6,840 bases of DNA. It comes from Gammaproteobacteria bacterium. Lineage in GTDB: Bacteria; Pseudomonadota; Gammaproteobacteria; Cardiobacteriales; Wohlfahrtiimonadaceae. A program made the translations under genes and the position numbers. The notes under the pieces are model-generated. The model was not told the DNA's origin. It saw only the letters and a list, made by a program, of their open reading frames with translations, and searched no databases. Below, piece by piece: positions 1 through 5,655 of the stretch. The DNA is taken from contig BHEQ01000107.1 of assembly GCA_003864535.1 (NCBI GenBank), positions 1 to 6,840 of the forward strand. The letters are read 5' to 3'. The stretch's first letter is position 1. Each line of letters begins with the position of its first letter.

Positions 1-53
1 CATAAAATAAATCATATATTTTTAAACTTTTTGATTATACGTGAACTTTATTT

Positions 54-78
54 TTTAGAAAGCTTAAAATTTTCTAAA
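54..78. repeat. Inverted repeat TTTAGAAA-N9-TTTCTAAA
   Basis: Two perfect 8-bp inverted arms, TTTAGAAA (54-61) and TTTCTAAA (71-78), are separated by 9 bp. AAAGCTTA also occurs twice as a direct repeat across this stretch. The arms share the AGAAA/TTTCT core with the 112-126 palindrome. The arms are too AT-rich to be a convincing terminator. A protein-binding site is possible, as is chance in such AT-rich DNA. Confidence 0.35.
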
Positions 79-111
79 GCTTACTTTAATTTAATTAAAC
101 AGCAGTGGCTA

Positions 112-126
112 ATTAGAATTTCTAAT
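112..126. promoter_or_regulatory. Candidate LysR-type operator (T-N11-A palindrome)
   Basis: The 15-mer ATTAGAATTTCTAAT is a perfect inverted repeat (ATTAGA / TCTAAT) around a 3-bp spacer. It contains the T-N11-A pattern typical of LysR-type regulator boxes. It lies 83 bp before the amidohydrolase start and about 53 bp (roughly five helical turns) from the centre of the 54-78 repeat. The obvious candidate ligand is the LysR regulator at 2981-3907. The pattern is short and AT-rich, so chance is a serious alternative. Confidence 0.35.
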
Positions 127-209
127 ATATTTATAAGAAAAACAAGAGAAACTAATTTGTTTTTTTTGATAGGGTAAGCCTTGTAATCAACTATATTAAT
201 GAGGATGAT

Positions 210-1439
210 ATGATTAATGAGAGTGCTATGCCAATATTAAAAACAATTTCAGCTTGGCAACAAGAAGCTTGCATAATTAGAAAGAAGTTACATGCAAATC
301 CAGAAATTGGTTTTGAGGAATTCTTAACACGCGAATTGGTGATTAAAAAACTAACTGAATATGGTGCCGATAAACTGGTGACACATTATGCTAAAACCGC
401 GGTAATTGGGGTGATTCATGGACGCGGTGTGCTTGCACAAAACTCAATCAAATCCAAGCCATTTATGCTGGGTCTACGTGCAGATATGGACGCATTGCCC
501 ATTCATGAGGAGAACAATTTTGAACACCGCTCTTTACACCACGAAAAAATGCATGCTTGTGGGCATGATGGGCATACCACTATTTTATTAATGACCGCCA
601 AATATCTATGTTTGCACCGTGAAGATTTTAGCGGAACAATCGTATTGATTTTTCAACCAGCAGAAGAAGGATTGGGCGGCGCAAAAACATTGATTGAAGA
701 GGGATTTTTACAAGATTTTCCTTTAGATTATTGTTTTGGGTTACATAATATGCCAGGCTTAGCAGAAGGGCATTTCGGCTTTAAGCCTGGAGTTATCATG
801 GCAAGTTCAGATCGCTTATTTATCACTATTTATGGTAAAGGTGGTCATGCAGGCATGCCGCACACAACGCAAGATCCATTATTAGTCGCAACTCATATTT
901 ACCAAGGATTTCAATCTATTATCAGCAGATCTCTAGATCCATTAATGCCTGCTGTAATTTCAATTACGCAGATTCATGGGGGTAATACAACCAATGTGAT
1001 CGCACCTACAGCACATATGAATGGTACGTTTAGAACACATTCTGTAACCGTTCGCGAGCATCTTATCAAGCAAATGCAAACAATTACAGAACATACCGCC
1101 CGTGCATTTGGAATGAGGGCGGAATTTAGTTTAGGTCCAGTCTCGCATCCACCCACGGTAAATGACCCTGAGTGTACTCAGTTAGCTTATTTAGCTGCCA
1201 GACAAGTTGTTGATTCAGAGTCTATTTATCCAAACTATCCTGCGCTAATGGGAAGTGAAGACTTTGCTTTTTACTTAGAAAAGGTCAAAGGTTGCTTTGT
1301 TCTTATTGGTAATGATAAGAAAGATAATCAATTAATTGGATTACATAATCCTAAATATGATTTTAATGATGCGATCATTCCAATTGGAGCTGCTTATTTT
1401 GTAAACCTAGTCTTAACAATCTCTAAAAAGGAATGTTAA
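210..1439 (+). CDS. M20-family amidohydrolase (M20D, hippurate hydrolase-like)
   Basis: This 409-residue protein is a zinc/manganese-type amidohydrolase of the M20D group, which cleaves N-acyl or aminoacyl amide bonds. Visible motifs in order are RADMDALP (90-97), MHACGHDGH (114-122, likely metal ligands Cys117 and His119), QPAEEG (149-154, catalytic Glu152 and ligand Glu153), GLHN (ligand His179), GGHAGMPH (211-218, start of the lid/dimerisation domain) and LHNP near the C terminus (ligand His379). All five expected metal ligands are present and there is no signal peptide, so it should be an active cytoplasmic enzyme. Length is normal for the family. The start at 210 follows GAGGA at 201-205. 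A second in-frame ATG at 228, preceded by GAGAG, gives an N terminus closer to family norms and cannot be excluded. It is followed 44 bp downstream by an AbgT-type transporter, which suggests it acts on the imported substrate. The exact substrate is unknown. Confidence 0.93.
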   Translation: MINESAMPILKTISAWQQEACIIRKKLHANPEIGFEEFLTRELVIKKLTEYGADKLVTHYAKTAVIGVIHGRGVLAQNSIKSKPFMLGLRADMDALPIHEENNFEHRSLHHEKMHACGHDGHTTILLMTAKYLCLHREDFSGTIVLIFQPAEEGLGGAKTLIEEGFLQDFPLDYCFGLHNMPGLAEGHFGFKPGVIMASSDRLFITIYGKGGHAGMPHTTQDPLLVATHIYQGFQSIISRSLDPLMPAVISITQIHGGNTTNVIAPTAHMNGTFRTHSVTVREHLIKQMQTITEHTARAFGMRAEFSLGPVSHPPTVNDPECTQLAYLAARQVVDSESIYPNYPALMGSEDFAFYLEKVKGCFVLIGNDKKDNQLIGLHNPKYDFNDAIIPIGAAYFVNLVLTISKKEC

Positions 1440-1483
1440 ATAATAATAATTAATAATTAAAATGAGTACCAAAGGAGATTATT
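1440..1483 (+). promoter_or_regulatory. Intergenic spacer with strong ribosome binding site
   Basis: This 44-bp gap begins with an AT-only TAATAATAATTAATAATTAA run, which puts several stop codons after the amidohydrolase. It ends with AAAGGAGA at 1471-1478, close to a consensus Shine-Dalgarno sequence, six bases before the transporter ATG. There is no terminator and no clear promoter, so the two genes are probably co-transcribed. Confidence 0.7.
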
Positions 1484-3007
1484 ATGCAAAAAGTAAAGCA
1501 ACATAGATTTATGGACACACTTGAACACTTAGGAGATAAATTACCGCATCCTTTTTATATATTTATTTATTTATGTATTGGAGTCTTATTATTCTCAGCT
1601 TTATTATCTGGAAACAGTGTCTTACACCCCTCTTCTGGTCAAGAAGTCTTAGTTAAAAATTTATTATCATCTCAAGGCTTAATCTATATTTTAGAGTCAG
1701 CAGTTAATAATTTTATAGGATTTAAACCATTAGGCTTAGTTTTGTGCATGATGCTAGCTGTTGGATTATTACAAGAAAGCGGTCTTGCTGATGCTGCAAT
1801 TAAGGCAGCTTTATTAAACGCACCCAAACGTTTTGTCACAGCGTCTATTTTCTTCGTTGGTATTATTGGGAATCTAGCTTCAGATGCGGCATTTATAATA
1901 ATCCCACCACTAGCTGGGATTATTTTTGCAGCTACGCATCGACATCCTGTTGTCGGTATTGCAGCTGGGTTTGTAGCGGTTGCAGCAGGTTTTACCGCTA
2001 ATATTTTTATTGCAGGAACAGATGTTTTATTATCAGGGATTACGAGCGAGGCTACAAGCGTTGTTAAAGCAATGACGATTAGTCCTACCGCAAATTGGTA
2101 TTTTATGTTGGTTTCAGTTCCTCTTTTGGTGATTGTGGGCACACTTGTTACTGATTATTTAGTTGAGCCTCGGTTTTTGCGGAGATATCCTTTAAAAGAT
2201 CTAATCAATTCTGATGCCAATCTCAATGATAATAAGCGGCAATATCAGGTTAGCTTGCAACAAAAAACAGCGCTTAAATGGACATCAATCACGGCTATTC
2301 TTTATATTGGTTTGATTTTGCTATTAGTTCTTCCAGCAAGCTCACCACTTAAAAATAGCACTGGTGACTTAAGCCATTCGCATTTTTTAAAAGGCATTAT
2401 TCCTATTATTATGATGTTTTTTATTGCCTGCGCCATTGTCTTTGGTGTGTGTGATAAAGTAATTACCAAGCCTGATGATGTGCCCTTATTGATAGCAAAA
2501 TCACTCCGAACCGTAGGTAATTATATTGTACTAGTATTTGTTATTGCACAATTTATTGAATGGTTTAAATGGTCTAACTTAGCAATTTATATAGCTGTAG
2601 AAAGTGCCCAATGGCTAACTAGTTTATCTTTACCAACCATTTTAATGCTTATCATCTTTATTTTTCTAACAGGTATTCTTAATCTCATTGTATATAGCGG
2701 CTCAGCTCAATGGGCGATTATGGCTCCTATTTTTATTCCGTTATTTATGCTTTTGGATATTTCTCCCGAAGTAATCCAAATGGCGTATCGAATTGGCGAT
2801 TCAACCACCAATATTATTGCGCCAACTAACCCCTATATTCCGATGATTTTAGCATTAATGGTTAAATATCAACCTAATATTAAATTTGGTACGTTAATGA
2901 CAATGATGCTTCCTTATCTAATTTCTTTATTATTTTCATGGACTGTTTTGTTTTTAATATATTATCAGCTTGGATTCCCTTTAGGATCTGGAATAAGTGC
3001 CCTTTAA
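1484..3007 (+). CDS. abgT: AbgT-family transporter (p-aminobenzoyl-glutamate type)
   Basis: This 507-residue polytopic inner-membrane protein matches the length of E. coli AbgT. It opens with KLPHP ahead of the first membrane helix (about 23-42). It carries the family hairpin segments SDAAFIIIPPLAG (133-145) and AGFTANIFIAGTDVLLSGIT (168-187), then SGSAQW (405-410) and YRIGDSTTNIIAP (435-447). Residues described as important in gonococcal MtrF (Ser417, Trp420, Pro438, Arg446, Asp449, Pro457) correspond at a constant offset to Ser407, Trp410, Pro428, Arg436, Asp439 and Pro447, so the transport core looks intact. The family includes p-aminobenzoyl-glutamate importers, and MtrF and YdaH are reported to export sulfonamides. 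Pairing with an amidohydrolase favours import. The symbol is assigned by family only. The 3' end overlaps the convergent LysR gene by 27 bp. Confidence 0.93.
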   Translation: MQKVKQHRFMDTLEHLGDKLPHPFYIFIYLCIGVLLFSALLSGNSVLHPSSGQEVLVKNLLSSQGLIYILESAVNNFIGFKPLGLVLCMMLAVGLLQESGLADAAIKAALLNAPKRFVTASIFFVGIIGNLASDAAFIIIPPLAGIIFAATHRHPVVGIAAGFVAVAAGFTANIFIAGTDVLLSGITSEATSVVKAMTISPTANWYFMLVSVPLLVIVGTLVTDYLVEPRFLRRYPLKDLINSDANLNDNKRQYQVSLQQKTALKWTSITAILYIGLILLLVLPASSPLKNSTGDLSHSHFLKGIIPIIMMFFIACAIVFGVCDKVITKPDDVPLLIAKSLRTVGNYIVLVFVIAQFIEWFKWSNLAIYIAVESAQWLTSLSLPTILMLIIFIFLTGILNLIVYSGSAQWAIMAPIFIPLFMLLDISPEVIQMAYRIGDSTTNIIAPTNPYIPMILALMVKYQPNIKFGTLMTMMLPYLISLLFSWTVLFLIYYQLGFPLGSGISAL

Positions 3008-3907
3008 AAAAGCGAATCCTTCTAAAATAGGTGACCATGAATTTAGTTTTTCATACAAGTTACGTGTAAATTCTCTTGTGACTGTATTTCTATTTTCAGG
3101 ATGCGTTAACACGCCAATTTCCCTATAAATCTTGGGCGTTATAGGAATAAAACAAATTCTAGAGGATTGGTCAATATATCCAATGGTTGAGGATAAAATA
3201 GCTGTTCCAATTTTATTTTCAACCATGCCAATAATAGTCGCTGTGTGGGATATATTCATTTCAGGATCATGCTGCAAGCCATATTTCTCAAAAGCTAGAT
3301 CTGCTAAATGGCGCAAACTATTATTGGGAGAGACCCCAATATTAACATCATCCGCAATATCTTTAATTGAAACAGATGCTACTTGTGCAAGTTTATGCGA
3401 TTGATGGCATACAAAACATAAATAATCAGCAAATAAAGGCTCAAATATTAATTCTCTATCATGTGGGCGTGTGCTAATCCCAATATCTGTAGATCCATTT
3501 TTAACTGCTTTTTCAATATCATCAATTCGATATTCATACAATTTAAATTGTAAGTTTGGTAAGTTAATAAGTAGCGCTTGTAATGCTTTAGGAATCAAGC
3601 TTGAAGCCATTGTATAGATAGCACTCACGCGCAAAGATGGATACATACCTGCCTGATAATCTTGCTTAATTCTCTCTAAACGATGGGTAATATACAGCGC
3701 ATCTTCATACAAATGAATACCAGATTTTGTTGCGATAAAACTACGCCCATGTTTTTCAATCAGAGCAACACCAAATTGTTCTTCTAATTTCTTAAGTGCT
3801 TGACTGAGAGCAGATTGGGTGACGCAATTTCTGTTTGCAGCTAAGGTAAAACTTTTAGTCTCAATAAGCGCAATAAAGGCTTTTAATTGTCGATAACTCA
3901 CATCCAT
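2981..3907 (-). CDS. LysR-type transcriptional regulator
   Basis: This 308-residue protein has the usual LysR layout. An N-terminal winged helix-turn-helix includes QLKAFIALIETKSFTLAA and VTQSALSQALKKLEEQFGVALIEK (residues 29-52). An effector-binding domain follows from about residue 91, beginning SLRVSAIYT. Length is typical. The ATG at 3907 is supported by AAAGGTG (complement of 3913-3919) five bases upstream, and by an N terminus, MDVSYRQLKAF, standard for the family. The gene converges on the amidohydrolase/transporter pair, and its last nine codons plus stop lie inside the transporter's 3' end. By analogy with AbgR, the LysR gene next to E. coli abgABT, it probably controls that pair. 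AbgR is divergent from its target whereas this gene is convergent. Its ligand is unknown. Confidence 0.92.
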   Translation of the reverse strand: MDVSYRQLKAFIALIETKSFTLAANRNCVTQSALSQALKKLEEQFGVALIEKHGRSFIATKSGIHLYEDALYITHRLERIKQDYQAGMYPSLRVSAIYTMASSLIPKALQALLINLPNLQFKLYEYRIDDIEKAVKNGSTDIGISTRPHDRELIFEPLFADYLCFVCHQSHKLAQVASVSIKDIADDVNIGVSPNNSLRHLADLAFEKYGLQHDPEMNISHTATIIGMVENKIGTAILSSTIGYIDQSSRICFIPITPKIYREIGVLTHPENRNTVTREFTRNLYEKLNSWSPILEGFAFLKGTYSRS

Positions 3908-4003
3908 AAGAACACCTTTGCATTTCTAATATTTGCATTTCAAGACTGAGTATACATCCAATTTCCCCCAAATATTATGCCTGCGGAATCTGGTTTGATG
4001 CAA
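3908..4003 (-). promoter_or_regulatory. Upstream region of the LysR gene
   Basis: On the minus strand, a possible -10 box TATACT lies at 3954-3949, giving a leader of about 35 bases, but no good -35 box is seen at the right distance. The region also carries a 10-bp direct repeat next to the start codon (listed separately). It includes the half-site ATTAGAAAT (complement of 3922-3930), which shares ATTAGA with the palindrome ahead of the amidohydrolase gene. Autoregulation is plausible but unproven. Confidence 0.35.
3917..3941. repeat. Direct repeat TTTGCATTTC x2 at the LysR gene start
   Basis: TTTGCATTTC occurs at 3917-3926 and again at 3932-3941, an exact 10-bp direct repeat with a 15-bp period. 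The inner copy overlaps the ribosome binding site of the LysR gene. A related inverted pair, TGCAA-N5-TTGCA, lies at 3999-4013. The repeats could be an operator or the trace of a small tandem duplication. Confidence 0.5.
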
Positions 4004-4110
4004 ATAAATTGCACTCACGCGTAAAGCCAGATGATTTACCGATTGATAATCTAGCTTAATCATTTATAAATAATACGTTACATGCAGCACCTCTTCATAT
4101 AAAAGCAGTA
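4004..4110 (-). pseudogene. Remnant of a second LysR-family gene
   Basis: This intergenic stretch aligns without gaps to bases 3614-3720 inside the neighbouring LysR gene at a constant offset of 390 bp. By hand count 73 of 107 bases match. Translated on the minus strand in the same phase, it matches LysR residues Ile64-Tyr98 at 18 of 35 positions, including LYE, IK-DYQ and LRVSAIY. An in-frame TAA at 4066-4064 replaces Glu78. Similarity fades on both sides, although ACAAAAT just beyond the N-terminal edge may continue it after a small insertion. No start codon or complete domain is present. It is best read as the decayed leftover of a duplicated or second LysR gene. It sits between the intact LysR gene and rtcB, and its distal part may now lie in regulatory DNA. 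Confidence 0.8.
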
Positions 4111-4155
4111 TACGGCTAATATTTTGTAAGTAATATGTGGATTAAATAATTATCA

Positions 4156-4161
4156 TATAAT
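4156..4161 (+). promoter_or_regulatory. Candidate -10 box of the rtcB promoter
   Basis: A perfect TATAAT lies 41 bp before the rtcB start codon. No good -35 box is found 16-18 bp upstream (ATATGT at 17 bp); the nearest TTGTAA, at 4124-4129, is too far away. No sigma-54 type GG-N10-GC element was found, so this looks like a housekeeping promoter. The leader contains AGGA at 4191-4194, eight bases before the ATG. Confidence 0.5.
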
Positions 4162-4202
4162 ATAGCATCTTATTAAATATATGCCCCAACAGGAAAAACA
4201 AA

Positions 4203-5468
4203 ATGTCTACCAATCCAAATGAAACACTAACAAGCAATATAAATGCCAATCGCAACTTTGATGTATTAAAAACAGATCAAAGTAGCCCTGTAAAAATGTG
4301 GACAATTGGGGTTCCTGTTGAAGAGGGTGCAAAAAAACAATTATTACAAGCAGCAAGCCTGCCTTTTATTTATCGCCATATTGCGGTCATGCCTGATGTT
4401 CATATCGGCAAAGGATCAACCATAGGCAGCGTTATTCCAACTAAAGGTGCCATTATTCCTGCTGCCGTTGGTGTGGACATTGGTTGTGGAATGATTGCTG
4501 CGTGTACCAGTTTAATGGCGCATGATCTTCCTGATAACCTAGCCTCAATTCGTAGCGCAATCGAACAAGCTGTCCCACATGGTCGCAGCAATAATCGCTC
4601 TAAACGTGATAAGGGTGCATGGCAAACACCACCACCTGAAGTAGATATAGCATGGCTAGCATTAGAGACGCGATTTAAATCACTTTGTGATAAACATCCA
4701 CGATTAGAGAAAACAAATAATTACACACATTTAGGAACTCTTGGAACAGGCAATCACTTTATTGAAATTTGTTTAGATGAGACTAATCGTGTTTGGGTGA
4801 TGCTCCATTCAGGATCGCGTGGTGTGGGCAATGCTATTGGAACTTACTTTATTGAGCGCGCACGTGAAGATATGCGTATTCATCATATCAATCTGCCTGA
4901 TTTAGATTTAGCCTATTTAAGTGAAGGCACAAAACATTTTGCTGATTATGTTGAAGCTGTATCTTGGGCGCAAGATTTTGCACAATGTAATCGTGATGTC
5001 ATGATGAATCGTACTTTAAAAGCATTACAAACAGAAATTTCTAAACCTTTTACCGCTTTATTAGAGGCAATTAATTGCCATCATAACTATGTCCAACAAG
5101 AGACGCATTTTGGTGAGACAGTTTGGCTAACGCGTAAAGGTGCTGTTGCTGCACATAAAAATAAAATGGGAATTATTCCAGGATCAATGGGTGCTAAAAG
5201 CTTTATTGTTCGCGGTCTTGGTAATGAAGAAAGCTTTTGCTCTTGTAGTCACGGTGCTGGGCGGGTGATGAGCCGCACTGAAGCTAAGAAAAGATTCACC
5301 GTAGAAGATCACATTGCAGCAACTCAAGGTGTAGAATGTCGTAAAGATGCTACGGTAATTGATGAGATTCCAATGGCTTATAAGGATATTGATGCAGTGA
5401 TGTATGCGCAGCGCGATCTTGTTGAAGTTGTGCATACATTAAAACAAGTTATTTGTGTAAAAGGTTAA
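4203..5468 (+). CDS. rtcB: RNA-splicing ligase RtcB
   Basis: This 421-residue protein is a GTP- and Mn2+-dependent RNA ligase that joins 2',3'-cyclic phosphate (via 3'-phosphate) ends to 5'-OH ends in RNA repair. It is collinear with E. coli RtcB (408 aa). Motifs are MPDVHIGKGSTIG (63-75), GVDIGCGM (90-97, metal ligand Cys95), GTLGTGNHFIE (178-188, His185), LHSGSRGVGN (201-210, His202), HHNYVQQE (293-300, His294) and CSCSHGAGRVMSR (346-358). His350 in the last motif corresponds to the His337 that carries GMP in E. coli. All catalytic positions are intact and the C terminus ends CVKG as in the E. coli protein. The short N-terminal extension before VKMWTIGVPVE is unremarkable. No rtcA cyclase or rtcR activator gene is in the window. 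It appears to be a single-gene unit facing away from the LysR gene. Confidence 0.97.
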   Translation: MSTNPNETLTSNINANRNFDVLKTDQSSPVKMWTIGVPVEEGAKKQLLQAASLPFIYRHIAVMPDVHIGKGSTIGSVIPTKGAIIPAAVGVDIGCGMIAACTSLMAHDLPDNLASIRSAIEQAVPHGRSNNRSKRDKGAWQTPPPEVDIAWLALETRFKSLCDKHPRLEKTNNYTHLGTLGTGNHFIEICLDETNRVWVMLHSGSRGVGNAIGTYFIERAREDMRIHHINLPDLDLAYLSEGTKHFADYVEAVSWAQDFAQCNRDVMMNRTLKALQTEISKPFTALLEAINCHHNYVQQETHFGETVWLTRKGAVAAHKNKMGIIPGSMGAKSFIVRGLGNEESFCSCSHGAGRVMSRTEAKKRFTVEDHIAATQGVECRKDATVIDEIPMAYKDIDAVMYAQRDLVEVVHTLKQVICVKG

Positions 5469-5477
5469 TTTTGAACA

Positions 5478-5513
5478 GTGCAAGCGCAGGTGATAATATT
5501 TATAGAAGTACCC
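5478..5513 (+). repeat. Possible fragment of the 6711-6832 element's right end
   Basis: The order GCAAGC (5480-5485), ATTTATAGAAG (5498-5508), two bases, then CCC (5511-5513) reproduces the right end of the palindromic element near the window's end. There, GCAAGC (6798-6803), ATTTATAGAAG (6817-6827), two bases and CCC occur with spacing differing by one base. The stretch between the blocks matches poorly. It begins 10 bp after the rtcB stop codon, so the gene is not disrupted. It may be a truncated old copy, or chance similarity in AT-rich DNA. Confidence 0.4.
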
Positions 5514-5556
5514 TAATTTAATTTGTGGCAAAGAATAGGATTATTATAAATGAATG

Positions 5557-5585
5557 TTGATAGTAGATATCATTTAGCATAAACT
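5557..5585 (+). promoter_or_regulatory. Candidate Fur-regulated promoter of the iron-binding protein gene
   Basis: TTGATA (5557-5562) and TAAACT (5580-5585), separated by 17 bp, make a reasonable sigma-70 promoter with transcription expected to start near 5591. Overlapping its -35 box, TGATAGTAGATATCA (5558-5572) matches the 7-1-7 Fur site TGATAAT-N-ATTATCA at 11 of 14 positions. A site there would block transcription when iron is plentiful, which suits the ferric-iron-binding product downstream. Confidence 0.5.
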
Positions 5586-5591
5586 CGCATC

Positions 5592-5618
5592 AGTAAAGAA
5601 AGTACGCTTTTCTTTGCT
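5592..5618 (+). promoter_or_regulatory. Hairpin at the 5' end of the iron gene leader
   Basis: AGTAAAGAAAG (5592-5602) can pair with CTTTTCTTTGCT (5607-5618) around a TACG loop. This gives about 11 pairs with one G-U wobble and one bulged base. No T-run follows, so it is not a typical intrinsic terminator for rtcB. It begins where the predicted transcript would start, so it may be a 5'-terminal stem-loop that protects the mRNA or affects translation. The ribosome binding site at 5644-5649 lies outside it. Confidence 0.45.
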
Positions 5619-5655
5619 AAAGCTCTAAACCACTATAATTAATAAAGGATGCGCT

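Larger units (their letters stand above)
1..209. other. AT-rich upstream region of the amidohydrolase gene
   Basis: No convincing gene is present here. The stretch is very AT-rich and carries two inverted repeats (54-78 and 112-126, listed separately). It ends in a ribosome binding site, GAGGA at 201-205, four bases before the ATG at 210. A TATATT at 192-197 is too close to the start codon to serve as a -10 box. More plausible weak -10 sequences lie near 132-137 (TATAAG) or 153-158 (TAATTT), but neither has a good -35 box. A weak core promoter would suit activator-dependent transcription; that is inference. Confidence 0.5.

Noticed and set aside
192..197. TATATT as the -10 box of the amidohydrolase gene
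   Set aside because: The transcript would start within the Shine-Dalgarno sequence, leaving no usable leader.
974..1156. A 60-codon minus-strand frame inside the amidohydrolase gene
   Set aside because: It is the antisense of conserved M20 sequence, with no recognisable product.
1684..2142. A 152-codon open frame on the minus strand inside the transporter gene
   Set aside because: It lies wholly within a well-supported coding gene, and its low-complexity, Ala/Ile/Thr/Pro-rich translation reflects the complement of membrane-helix codons. No domain or convincing ribosome binding site was seen.
3132..3404. A 90-codon plus-strand frame inside the LysR gene
   Set aside because: It is a shadow of the effector-binding domain on the opposite strand; the LysR reading is unambiguous.
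3991..4001. A sigma-54 type element (TGG...GC) upstream of rtcB
   Set aside because: The GG and GC are six bases apart rather than the required ten, and the location is inside the LysR remnant region.
4400..4591. A 63-codon minus-strand frame inside rtcB
   Set aside because: It is the antisense of the conserved DIGCGM region, with no features of its own.
5184..5435. An 83-codon minus-strand frame inside rtcB
   Set aside because: It lies opposite the catalytic CSHGAGR region of RtcB, which is clearly the real coding strand.
5550..5582. A ten-codon plus-strand frame ahead of the iron gene that could be a leader peptide
   Set aside because: It lies upstream of the predicted transcription start, has no clear ribosome binding site, and shows no regulatory codon pattern.
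5634..5639. A perfect TATAAT near the iron gene start
   Set aside because: Transcription from it would begin inside the ribosome binding site, and no matching -35 box is found. The promoter at 5557-5585 is more plausible.
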